Origin: Symsagittifera roscoffensis | Lineage: Eukaryota; Xenacoelomorpha; Acoela; Convolutidae | DNA length: 64,000 nucleotides | Assembly (NCBI RefSeq): GCF_963678635.1 | Contig: NC_087063.1 | Location: 28,203,407-28,267,406 of the forward strand | Direction of reading: 5' to 3' | Shown here: positions 50,958 to 62,500 of the stretch, one piece after another | Layout of the letters: the number at the start of each line of letters is the position of its first letter | Position numbering within the stretch: the stretch's first letter is position 1 | Position numbers and translations under genes: made by a program | The notes under the pieces: model-generated | Told to the model about the DNA's origin: nothing | The model's input: only the letters and a program-made list of their open reading frames with translations | Databases searched by the model: none

Positions 50958-53633
50958 TCATGTGTCCAGAAGCCCTGTGACTCCGAGTTTTGTTCCGTTG
51001 GTGTCGAGCAGATGTGCGGTCACATCTGCTTCATACCCAATGTGTACTGCGTCTTGTTCCATCATGGCGTCATGGCCTATCCTGCGGACTTTGAGTTCCT
51101 CTTCACCCAAATAGATTTGCCCCATTTGGTCATCATCTGTTGTTACATAAGTCCTGGTGTAGATACTGATTCCATCCACGTTCAGCATTATTTGATACGG
51201 CCCATAGACCTCTAGGTAGCGTCCATGAAGTTTCTTCATGCGAGGGCCACCCGTCGTTAGTAGTGCTCGCACAGCTCTCGACTCGGTGCGTGGCTCCACC
51301 TGCCTCAGATAATCTGCATATGTGTCCAAATGCATCAAAGTGAACTCGGATGGTTCACTCAGATTTCTTATTACCTGGTGTCCAGCCACTGAGATTATCG
51401 ACTGTATCTTGTTTCCTTGCGGCACCATGCCGAACCTCTGACCGGAGATCACTTTAAGTTTCATGTTCAAACTGCTTGGTGCTTTCGTTTCTTCGAACTC
51501 CGTTGCTTCGAAGGTATTCAGTTGCTCCTGAAGTTTCTCATTTTCTAGTTCAAGTTTCACTTTTTGTTCGATCTCTTTCGTCATCAATTCCTGCTGTACT
51601 CTATTTAGAGCATCCCTCGCGGCTGCCCTATAATCGATCTTGAAGTCATCAGCCGTAGTTGCTGGTTCCGGCTCACGTGTCTCCTCTGTTACCGCTTGCA
51701 TTTTCTTTGCCGCCAGCTCTTGAGGTTTTTCTTTTCTGCGTGCCTCTGCTTCACTCAAAAGTCGAGCCTTGCTGGCTTTCACTCCTGACAAAGCTTCTTC
51801 ATGTCTTGGATGCTTAATGTCTGCCACTGCATCACAGAATTGCGGAAAATCTGATTTAAAATGACCTTCCAAGTTGCAAAAGAAACACCTCGAGCCGAAT
51901 TTTGCAATTACTCCTCTCATGAAATCCTCATGGTCCAATTCTGACGCATCTTCGTCCTCGAGGCTAAAGCCTATTGCTTTCATGCCTTGTTTGTAAGCTG
52001 GGCATGCTGACACATGATGGTCCGTTGAACTGCAATTAGCACAAGAGCGTCTCTTGTCCATATCATCCCTCGGTTTGTACCAATTGTTCCCTTGGTTTGC
52101 TGGTCCGTTGTTAAAATTGCCATAATTGTTCTTGTAATATTCAGATCTCGAAGGAGGTTTCAACAAAAGATACTCTTTTGATTTGAGCCTCAACTCCTCC
52201 GGTGTTGGCGCATTGGTTGATAGTGGTGTGTAATGCGTTACTAGCATCGTACGAAATTCATCATTCTTCACACCATCGATAAATTTCGAGGCTACGGCCA
52301 AGTTCATCCTTCGGTTTGACTCGTCCAGTTGGCTGCGTCTCCTCAGCATTTCTAAATCATCGAGAAACTTGTCTATCGTTTCATCTTCTCGTTGCCTCCG
52401 TTTCTCGAAGCGCATCATCGCCTGGTGCCCCTGCACCCCTGATTCAAAACGGTTTAACAAGATTTCGAAGATTTTCTCAGCAGTGTCACGTTGATATTGC
52501 TTCTTGGCCATGACACAGTTCAGGGCTTTCCCCTCTAAGTTGCTGGTGAGCGCGCTGCATTCCTGTCTCTCCGACAAGTCCTCTTCCTCGAAATGCAGCT
52601 TCATTACCTCTATCCAGGTATCAATACAGCCATCAGATTCGTCTTTGTAGCATCTTGGTTTCTTAAAGACTCTTCTGGACTTCTCACTGCGTTCATTGGT
52701 TCTGGATAGCCTTGTCAGGAATGTCTCCAAAGACCTGTTTAGGGGTTCAAATGCTGTGGCCATTGCCGTAGCATCCCTTGAGTGTCCCGCTTGAGTGTCC
52801 TCACACCTCGTCAAAGGCTCTGTATGCGGTGCATCCCTGCAATCCGAATCGCCGTGAGTGTTTCCCTCTTGGCCTACATGACTCCTCTTCGGGCTTGCAT
52901 GCCCCCTGTTGCCGGAATCACTTCTCCCAGTCGCATGTGTGCCTTGCGTTGGTCGTTCCTTAGATGTTTGTCTGTTCCCCGTTGAACTTGCTCTACTGCT
53001 CGGGCCCCATGCTCCATTACCCCTTGTGGCATAGCCTGATGAACTGCCCCTGCCTCTAGTGGATCCGTACGTCTTCCTCTTTTGATGTTCACTGAAGTTC
53101 ACCCTCGGTTCCCTGCTGGGACCTCCCGAGTTCGGTTCTCCTTCTTTTGGTCCACTCTTGCTGCTTAGTAGCCCGTCCAACCTATCCATGATAGCCTGAG
53201 TTCGCCTCTCCATCATCGCGTCTATCTTTGTGTCAAGAGTCCCAAGAGACTGCTCTTGTTGAATTCTTAACTTCTCGATGTCGTCTCTTAAGCGTAACTC
53301 TCGCTGTTCCGCCTCTCCTGTCATTCGCGACAAGTTCCTCGCCATATATTCGTCCGTTCTTTCTTTCAAGCGTTTTTCGCTCCTGCCAACTTCTTGTCTG
53401 TTGCGGTTTATTTCTTCCCGCAGACTCTCTCTTTCAATGTGGACTGCCCTTTCTAGTTCACTCATCCTTATTGAGATCTGCTCGTTTTGTTCTCCTAAAC
53501 TGTCCACTATGTTGTTTAAGGCTTCCAGTCCATTTACTTCCTGGTTGTCGTTCATGGTATGGTCCGTATTGACCTCCACTTCTAACAGTTCTTTCCGCTC
53601 TTCTGAGGTCTTCTGACTTCTCGTTTCAACCAT
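50958..53633 (-). CDS. gag: Gag polyprotein cut off at the protease active site, unit 2
   Basis: An 891-codon frame with the same terminal stop at the DTG glycine and the same Cys-to-Phe change in the second knuckle as unit 3. Private differences include Asn-to-Lys near residue 225 and Leu-to-Phe near 460. Shared lesions and few private ones show that units 2 and 3 descend from one already damaged parent. Confidence 0.85.
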   Translation of the reverse strand: MVETRSQKTSEERKELLEVEVNTDHTMNDNQEVNGLEALNNIVDSLGEQNEQISIRMSELERAVHIERESLREEINRNRQEVGRSEKRLKERTDEYMARNLSRMTGEAEQRELRLRDDIEKLRIQQEQSLGTLDTKIDAMMERRTQAIMDRLDGLLSSKSGPKEGEPNSGGPSREPRVNFSEHQKRKTYGSTRGRGSSSGYATRGNGAWGPSSRASSTGNRQTSKERPTQGTHATGRSDSGNRGHASPKRSHVGQEGNTHGDSDCRDAPHTEPLTRCEDTQAGHSRDATAMATAFEPLNRSLETFLTRLSRTNERSEKSRRVFKKPRCYKDESDGCIDTWIEVMKLHFEEEDLSERQECSALTSNLEGKALNCVMAKKQYQRDTAEKIFEILLNRFESGVQGHQAMMRFEKRRQREDETIDKFLDDLEMLRRRSQLDESNRRMNLAVASKFIDGVKNDEFRTMLVTHYTPLSTNAPTPEELRLKSKEYLLLKPPSRSEYYKNNYGNFNNGPANQGNNWYKPRDDMDKRRSCANCSSTDHHVSACPAYKQGMKAIGFSLEDEDASELDHEDFMRGVIAKFGSRCFFCNLEGHFKSDFPQFCDAVADIKHPRHEEALSGVKASKARLLSEAEARRKEKPQELAAKKMQAVTEETREPEPATTADDFKIDYRAAARDALNRVQQELMTKEIEQKVKLELENEKLQEQLNTFEATEFEETKAPSSLNMKLKVISGQRFGMVPQGNKIQSIISVAGHQVIRNLSEPSEFTLMHLDTYADYLRQVEPRTESRAVRALLTTGGPRMKKLHGRYLEVYGPYQIMLNVDGISIYTRTYVTTDDDQMGQIYLGEEELKVRRIGHDAMMEQDAVHIGYEADVTAHLLDTNGTKLGVTGLLDT

Positions 53634-53779
53634 TCTGCCTGAAACCGTCTCCCCTTATCGGACCGGGATCGCTTGATCCAATCCACAAAAGGATCGGTCA
53701 TCGTTTTTCGTTGCTTTTCAGGTATGAATTTCCTAGAGCTATTACCTCGTTTTGGTATCCTTGACTTGTCTAGACTCAT
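53582..53779 (-). CDS. Small ORF overlapping the gag start, unit 2
   Basis: Third identical copy of the 65-codon basic frame ahead of gag. No function can be assigned. Confidence 0.2.
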   Translation of the reverse strand: MSLDKSRIPKRGNSSRKFIPEKQRKTMTDPFVDWIKRSRSDKGRRFQAEWLKREVRRPQKSGKNC

Positions 53780-54541
53780 TCTCTATTTGTCACTTTTTAA
53801 TGCCTATGCTTAACCTGATTGCTAGAGACCTTATAGTTTTATTAACAATAATAATGACACAACACGATAATTTTCACAAGATTCTATTAAATAGTGACCA
53901 CGAATCCCTGTATGTTATCAGAGTACAGTTTGTATAAAATTTATTCACACTAACCGATTATCGGTGGTAAGATTTGAAAACTAGCACAATATGATGTTAT
54001 CAGTCAATTTAAAAGATAGTGTACTCACTACCCAATCAAGCACAGTTTATGTTGACTTAAAATCAAAAACAAAAATATATATATTGACAGAATATGAATG
54101 TCTCTTAAAAAAACGTATGTGTAATGTACTCTTAGTCGGTCGCAGTACAATAGTCGAACTTGTCTTTTAAAGAAAAAGGTGCTGCACCAAACAGACAAAA
54201 CTTTGAAAGCAGTAATTTTCTCAAGTGGGCGTCTATTTCACCCACCGAGTACTGTGTTACCTATCTGCCTTCGGACTGCCCGAGCTAGACCCACTAAAAC
54301 CCTCAGGGCAGTCACTTATCACAAAAACGTATTATGTTGCAATCCACACCAATGAGTCACGCTCTTTTTAATATAGACTTAGTGTCGCGAATATCCGAGT
54401 TCGGACCTGTTTTGTTTTGGTCTGGTTCTTATTGAAAGGCAAGTTACCAGTGCAGTCACTGATACCTAGCCTCTGTGCTAATAACCTAATACCTCTCACT
54501 TTAGTCTTTCTTTCGCCTACCTAAGTCCTTTAATAAAATAA

Positions 54542-54860
54542 TACCCCTCCGGATTGGCACAAATAGGACCCTTCCGGACTAACAAAATCTAGACCCCTCC
54601 GGATTGGGACCCCTCCGAGTTAGTTAACACAAGACCCCTCCGGATTTGGACCCCTCCGAATTAGCAACTATAAGACCCCTCCGGATTCGGACCCCTCCTA
54701 ACTTTAAAAAAAAATTTGACCCCTGCGGATTGGGAAAAGTAGCTTTTCGGAGATTTCCTTCTTTCAACCTATACCCCTCCGGATACGTTCTCCGATGCAA
54801 TTTTGCTCTTTCAATTAACTAGGAAGGGTATGCACTACTTTCCTAGACCCTTCCGGATTG
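54542..54860. repeat. Cluster of ACCCCTCCGGATT-type motifs, unit 1/2 LTR
   Basis: Third copy of the cluster, unchanged as far as can be seen. Confidence 0.8.
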
Positions 54861-57196
54861 AAGTTAAGCCTCTTATTTGACAATTCACACTAACGGTGAA
54901 GGGTCTTATCGCTCGCCTAACTTCGGCTCGCTTAAGCTTTTGCTGTGCCTTTAGCCTTCCCTTTTCGTCTAGAACAGCCTAAAGTTACTTACCCTTCCAA
55001 ATTGAGGAATTTGCTAAAAACAATCTCAAAAAATTTTCACGCTTACTTTTCCGAAAAACTTTTCTCCCTATCAGTAAGCTCAGCTAATTTCTGATCTATT
55101 GGTACCAAGATCAACTCGATATGCCCAGTAGTTCTAAAGTTATTAACCAAAACGTCTTTTTTCTAAACTCGAAAATTTTTCTCTCTTATAGGTTCCGCCT
55201 AACTTTTTACGCAAATCGGGTCCTTTCGACCTAAAAATTATTGATCCGAGCTCAAAACGCCAATACTTTTCTAGTTCAATGCAAAAGACCCGATCTAAAA
55301 CGCTTTTGCCGAAAAAATTTGCGAAAAACTGTGCTACCTGTACCCCTCCGGATTGATGAATCCACCAAATCAAACACGTTAAGTTCGATTTCTCTGCAAC
55401 CCGGAAGGCTTTCGGGTAGCGGGTTTTAAAACTTGTAGATTCACTAGTGGATTTTTCTAAATTTTTACTGTTGTAATTTTCAACTATTTTTACTGTTGTA
55501 ACTCAAAAATTTCAAAAAATTTTTCTAAATTTATAGTGTTTCGTTTTCTCAAAAATCACCAAATTTCGGTTCTCGGTACCAAAATAGTTCCAACCACTTT
55601 CGAACTAAACTTAACCGGTTCTATCTATTATAGTAGTGCAGTTACAATGTAACACACTAATTTAGCGCTTTTTTCCGTTTCAAAAAATATCGATATCTCA
55701 AAAATCGCGATTTGTGGGGGGATCAAATTATCGCTATTTTGACCCTAAAAACCGGATGGTTTCTGTGTTTTTCACTGAAAAACGGTAAAGGAGTTTTAAT
55801 ATAGGCTATTTAAGTAATAATATTAGTAATCCTTTACCCCTCCGGGTTTGTTTAATATCCGAATTAAGGTGCTTAACTCGGATATTCGCAGTTCGGTGAA
55901 GGGTCACTACAGTGCAGCACAGTCGACCCCCCCACAGATTATTATCTTAATTTTTGTACCAAAAGGGATACAAAACTTGTTAACGATACCCAACAGTCAA
56001 TTGCTGTTGTCGTTGAGCCCCTTCTTGATGCTCCTTGTACTGCTTGCCGGATCAGTCTTCTCCCAAGGCCCCTCAGGATTGAGCTCAAATCAGCATACGC
56101 TTCCGGATTGAGCGCAATTTATCATTAACGTGCTTAAATGCTCAAATAACCCTACAGTACAAGCCTCACAAACGGGCTTTAAAACTGATCGTAACGATCC
56201 TGACTGATGTAAATGCCTGTAACAACAATATATCTATCAACAAAAAACGGGAGGGTCGGATCACATCTTTTCTGGGGGGATGATTTCTACTGATTTTTGT
56301 ACTTTTTTTTACTGTTTTTGGTTTTTTAGGTTATTTTTTTATGTTTTTTGTTTTTCTTGGGTACTATACTACTTTTTGTTTGGTTTTATATATATCTTTA
56401 AGTGTTTTTGGTCACAAACCATTCAGGAGATGACGGGACCGCGAATCCCCCCACCCTTCCTGGTTCGTGAGTTTTCGGTATTAACTAAGTTAAAAAGCTA
56501 TTCACGGTAATCCGGAAGGCTTCCGCGTTCCGAACTAACCTTCCGCCCCGGCGGTTTAGGCCTATTAAGGGCGTTAATGTGAGCATCCGCTCGGCGCGGA
56601 GTGGTCGTTAACGGTTCTGCCGGTCATGATGTTAAAAAGAATAACACCCAGGAGCGCCATAAAAACATCTATGTAACATTCGCCCAGAAGATACATATCG
56701 AAGGAAGACAAAACTAAGTCTTAAGACGACTGGCTAACTTCTAAACAGAGCTTTACATGCTTTTCACCGTCTCTACCAAGCCAGTACTTTTCGGTGGTCT
56801 TTCTAACATCGGGTCGACAAAAACGTTACTGCTTTCGGCTTCGGTCAAAACACTCAAATTAACTAGATTACATGCAGAAATAGTGAGCTCATGGCTGGGT
56901 CTCAGTATCCCCAGACCACGAGGTCACTCCTAAAAACAGGGCTACTACTCATTATATTACTATTGTTTTTGTTCAGTAGATAAAAATCATCATCTCCATC
57001 GAAGATGGATCAACCCTTTCCCCCAACTCCTAGCTTCTCATCCTTATCAAAATGAATCTAGATGTTAATTAAATTCAAGTCAGGACATGACAGGAAGCTA
57101 AAAGTTTATGTAACAGGATAAAAGTTTCAGTTCCTTTACCCCTCCGGATTGACAAATCCGCTGGATCAAGCTTGTTAATCCTGATTTCTTCTTAAT

Positions 57197-57809
57197 CCGG
57201 AAGGCCGTCTTTCACCCTTCACCGTTGTTCGCAACGGCCTTGCAACTATTGTAGCGGCACAATAGTTGCAACTCGGAGTGTTCTCTGTTACTCTGTAACT
57301 CGTTGTCGTTTTCAATCTCGATTTCGTAGCTGTTGTTAGCGCAGCTAATGTTGTTCTGTTTTTCTTTCTTGTTTTAGCCAAATTGGCCGTTTCTGACGTT
57401 TCTCAGAAATATGACGTCATAATTCGAATTTTTGAAATTTTAAAATACCAGAATATTCCAGTCCTCACCGTTTGGCCAATCGTTCCAATTACGTTCTTAA
57501 TTCTTAATAATCACCAATCCGGAAGGCTCGCTGCTAAAAATTCGAATTCTGCAGAGATTGCATTTTTCACATTCTGGTCGAATGTCACAATTCTATGAAA
57601 CGTCAAAAACGGCCATTTTGGAGAAAGAAGATGAAATAAACACAACAACATTAGTTGCGATAGCGATAACGACAAAAATTGTGATTGGAAAACAACAACA
57701 AATTGCAGAGTTAGCAGAGAACGTTCCGAGTTGCCACTATTGCGTCGCTACAATAGTTGCAAGGCCGTTGCGAACAACGGTGAAGGGTGGAAGACAGCCT
57801 TCCGGAAGG
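57197..57809. repeat. Foldback element in the unit 1/2 LTR
   Basis: Same foldback structure, with arms at 57197-57399 and 57600-57809. Confidence 0.7.
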
Positions 57810-59466
57810 AAGATAAGTGTAACATTCGCCCGGAAGATACATATCGACGGAAAATAAAACTAAGTCCTAAGACGACTGGCTAACGTCTAAACAGAGCCTT
57901 ATATGCTTTTCACCGTCTCTACCAAGCCAGTACTTTCGATGGTCTTTTCTAACATCGGGTCGACAAAAACGTTACTGCTTTCGGCTTCGGTCAAAACACT
58001 CAAATTAACTTAATTACATGCAGGAATAGTGAGCTCATGGCTGGGTCTCAGTATCCCCAGACCACGAGGTCACTCCTAAAAACAGGGCTACTACTATTTA
58101 TCATATTACTATTGTTTTTGTTCAGTAGATAAAAATCATCATCTCCATCGAAGATGGATCAACCCTTTCCCCCAACTCCTAGCTTCTCATCCTTATCAAA
58201 ATGAATCTAGTTGTTAATTAAATTCAAATCAGGACATGACAAAAAGCTAAAAGTCTATATAAAAGGATAAAAGTCTCAGTTCCGAAACCCTTCCGGATTC
58301 TTGAATCCACTGAATCAAGCTCGTTAATCTTGATTTCTTCTTAATCCGGAAGGCTGTCCTCCATCCTTCACCGTTGTCCGCAACGGCCTTGCAACTATTG
58401 TAGCGACACAATAGTTGCAACTAGGAACCTTCATCGCTAATTCCTGCAATCTGCTGTTGTTTTTTGATCACGATTCTCGTAGTTATCGTCCGCGCAACTA
58501 ATGTTGTTGTGTTGTTTTCTAGCTTTTCTGCCAAAATGGCCGTTTCTGACGTTTCTCAGAAATGTTACGTAATCACTTCAAAAATTTAAAAATTAGCAAT
58601 TTCCGAATCCTTTAACCTTCACGTTTTGTTCAATCGTCCAAATAACGTTCTTAATTCTCAATAATCACCAATCCGGAAGGCTCGCTGCTAAAAATTCGAA
58701 TTCCGCAGAGATTGCATTTTGGCCATTCTGGTCGAATGTCACATACTCCCCGGACAGTCCGGTCATTGTCCTCATTGAATCACGCAATGTTCGTAAAGTA
58801 GATACGGAGCAATCGAACAGAATTTACAAAATGCACGAAATTACCTTTATCCACGTCACATCGACTCACTGCAGAACATAAATGGCATCATACTACATCA
58901 CTATAGCCTTCAATTTCTTTCATTAATGTGCACATTGAGGATATGACCTAAGATAAAACATATTTTCTGACTTCCAATGTCAAGGTCCCGATTAAAACTT
59001 TTTCTCTTAGATTTAAAAGGTGTTGGCTTGCAGGACAGTCCTGCCAACCAGCAAGCTAAAATTTTTCTACTATGCTTTTCCCTTCGGAAATCTTGCTTGT
59101 TATTGTCCTGAATACTAACACTAAGAAACTCGGTGGTTAACAAGAACAATGAAACAATCTCCCTCTTCGAGAGATTACTCAAGCCTTCCATGTCACCACA
59201 AAGTGATCAGTTCTCCTAGCTGATTAAAAACAGTCATGCAGGCTGGAGTATTTTAATATACTCCTTCACTTAAGCCTTTCTAAATAAATAGTAAGTGAGT
59301 GTCTCTAAAGCCACTCCACTAAAATCAAAATGCAAATTTATAAATGCAACAATTTCAAAACTCAACTAAATGTTTCAGTTTTCAATTACAACTTGGTTGC
59401 TTGGTTTCTCACTTGAGTTTTTTCACACACATAAAACAATTCTGAGTTTTAACTTTATCTTCATCA

Positions 59467-59490
59467 CTCCTTTGTTTTCTTCTTTTTTTT
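59467..59490 (-). promoter_or_regulatory. Polypurine tract, end of unit 1
   Basis: Third copy of the purine run; the LTR would start at 59466 with TG. Confidence 0.55.
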
Positions 59491-59565
59491 CGTCGTTTAG
59501 AAGTTCTAAAACTTCTAAATGCTTCTAATTTCGTCTCTTTTTCCATCTTGCTTTTCGGTCATTCG

Positions 59566-62500
59566 TCAATGCTCCATTTCTTCCTCCTGTGATACTGACT
59601 CTGCACTCTCAGTCTCCGTATCTTGTAACACATCGTTAGCAATCCTGACGCTGCTGGAAGCCGTCCTCCAACACTTCTGCTCTTCCATCCTCTGTTTACA
59701 ACAAGGTAGGGGATCCACGTTAGATTCTCTGTTCCTGCAGAAGCTGTTGTGGAGACACAAGGTCACGTTTCTCTCCAAATCTTCCTTTAACATCTCTGCC
59801 TTCTCCTTTCCACAACGTTCACTCGTCCTTGAAATTCTTTTCACAGCGGTGGTCACTGCATTCCGATGAGTCACGAGAGCTCGCTTGAAAGCTCCTGCTC
59901 CAATGTCCAGCTGATATTCACTGTACACCCTGCCATGCTTCGACATATGCTTTTTCGCATACTCGTACAACCATGCAGTCATGTTAGCTCTGAACCATGG
60001 CATCAATCGTTTCCTTGCCCATATCTTCTTCACTTCCATCGGAATGTTTAGAATTTTGCACATTGTCTCAAAAAGATCTAAATCTTTTAGACAATCTAAC
60101 TTCCGCAACTGTTCTCTCGTCAGTGCCTCATATCTGTTATTTTCTCTCACATGAGCTTCCAGCCATCGTGTCGCCATGATAACTCCCACTATCACTATTG
60201 TTATGGGCTGTGATGAATCTGATAAACCCATGGAGAGCAGCTCTCCAGAGTCCCAGATCAACATCAGATTACTACGCTTGGGATACCACCAGGTCTGCAG
60301 CAAGCAGTGGCAAGGAAACTCGTCATGTGTCAACATGATGCTCCTCCAATTACGTTTTCCCGAAGCTTCCAATAATGGTTCCACTTCCATCATCACTCGG
60401 TGGACCTCATCATTCTCATCTACTGCATTGTAATCTGTGACAGTTGATCCTCTCTGTTTCTGTCTCTCGAAGTCACTGAAGTTCCCGCTCACATATCCCA
60501 TGAACTTCTTTCCTAATATTGACTCCAATTCTTCCTTGGTTCTCTCTGGAACTGCTGAGATCATCTTACATAGCAACTCGTATGACTTCTCGGACATTCT
60601 CGCCAGTCTCACACACTTCGGCACTGAGAAGGCTTGATCCACAATCGTTCTCGTACTCTTCACGTCCACAGCTACGAATTGTACACGGTATCTGCTCTTG
60701 CACATTGGAGCCAATGTTGAACCCACCAAATATCGTGCCCCTGATGGTCTACAATAAGTCTCACTGTGTCTAATATTCTTTTCCGTCTCGATTGCTTCCC
60801 TCCATTTTCCTATGTATTTCTGCTCAGTCTGCAGAATTCCTGGGAATACTTCTACACTGATGGCTGTGACCATCTCATGTTTCTGTTCTAGATTCAATAG
60901 TGACTCTAAAGAACCAAACATGCTGTAGAATCCTAGTGCAGTCACTAGATTCACATCGGTTCCTCCATGGCAATCTGCTATCAGTTCCGTTTCTGTTCTT
61001 GCTTTCATCACTACGTTTCCAAACAATACCGTCAATTGCTTGTGTTGTTTTTCCAGGGTCTTCACACAGTCCAGACTTCCACAAACGTGACCCTCCAGTC
61101 CACAGACTTCCGCCAGACAGCTACCAAGTTTGACCCAGTCTTCTGGTCCCCAGCCAGGCAACTCCACTTTATCTTCTCCGTTGCTCTTAGAGGCCGTTAT
61201 CATCACATTATATATGATGTTGAGGTCACGCAGGTTACAGTCTGCATTCAGTTCCCTCTGTACGTTTTGTGTCGCCCGTAATATTGAGTCGGCGTTGGGA
61301 CTAGGACACCATGATGGCCTCATCAATTCCCACACTGTCATCAAGCTCGTTCTCAGTAATTCATCTGAGAATCCCAACCCAAACTCCACTCTTTTGTCGG
61401 ATTTTGGTACTGAAGGTGCAGTCACCTCTTCTTCCAAGACCAGTCCCAATTTGGCCTGTGGATTGTTAACGCTTTTAATCGTTACAATTCTGGACGTCCA
61501 GAATCTTAGCAACACCGCCTGCTCATAATCGAAGAAGCAATCGCGTATGTCTTCACTCAGGAAAGGATTGTACGCGATCCCTATGATCCCTGATACGTAG
61601 CTATACGATTTCTTCTTGATCGGTCCACAGTATTCACTGGATTTTGGCAGTGCTCCCATAGATTCTTTAGTGAGTCTCAGCTCCTTGTTTGAGAACCTCC
61701 TGATTTCTCCTATCTTTTTCATGGGTTCCAATTCCTCAGGTTCTTTCATGTTCACCCTCATCGGTTTACTTTGCTGCATATCCAGCAGTGCTAGCAAGAA
61801 TAAGGCTTTCGTTTGCTCATCGCCTTCCTTCAACATCTTAACACAAGTATTCGATGCAGGTACTGAAATCTGCTCTATCAGGAATCGAATGAAACAGAGA
61901 GCGTCTCTCCGCTTCGCACACGCTACTGCTGCGCCCTCCTGGACTATCAGATCCCTCAGGTTCGTCATAAGGAAAACCTTCTCCTCTTTTGATCTCTTCC
62001 TTTCTTCTGAATCATATTCTTCGCGAGTCAGTCCCATCATGCACCAGGCGAACCTGAGTTGCAACTCTGTTCTTACGTAAGGAACTGCCACGAGAGCATG
62101 TATTTTTGGCGTAGTCCTCATTTCTTCTTCGAAATACCTCAATACTACTGCTTTCCATGGAAGGCTCACTAACTGCTCGATCGTTTCCGCCTGTATGTCA
62201 GACGACGCCAAAGTCCCGTACGCCTTCTGCATGAGGGTGGTGCCTTGCAACATCGTTTCCAGATAACCCTCCATGGCTTTTTCGTCTTCCAGGGCCATTA
62301 CATACCCTCTAGCCGAGTTTCGGTATTCCAACATCTCCATGTATCCACCGGTGGGTTCATCTATCGACACAGTCTCCGACACTGTCAGTCGGTTGTATTC
62401 CACTGGTGTTAGTTGTCCTGCGACACTTCCCTTTCCATGATTCATGGGAGATGGCTTGAAGTCTTTCATTTTGCTCTCTCCACATTGGCTGAGTATTTCC

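Larger units (their letters stand above)
40215..53779 (-). mobile_element. Unit 2 of the retroelement array (RT-deleted derivative)
   Basis: A complete internal region between two LTR-type regions. It keeps the in-frame start of ORF2a (MDNFNLDEL), which unit 3 has lost. It has a private stop codon at 49356-49358 in the RNase H-integrase linker. The ORF2b stop at 40875-40877 is shared with unit 3 but not with unit 1. Confidence 0.85.
53780..59466 (-). repeat. LTR-type non-coding region between units 1 and 2
   Basis: Nearly identical to the region at 34514-40214. The clearest difference is a loss of about 12 bp at 54179, where a CCTCCCTGCTC-type segment is missing. The 93-codon minus-strand frame is at 58910-59191. 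No other gene is seen. Confidence 0.6.

Noticed and set aside
34367-53633. Array as an assembly artefact
   Set aside because: Units differ by substitutions, small deletions and lesions specific to one or two copies, which simple duplication of contigs would not give; read support is still needed.
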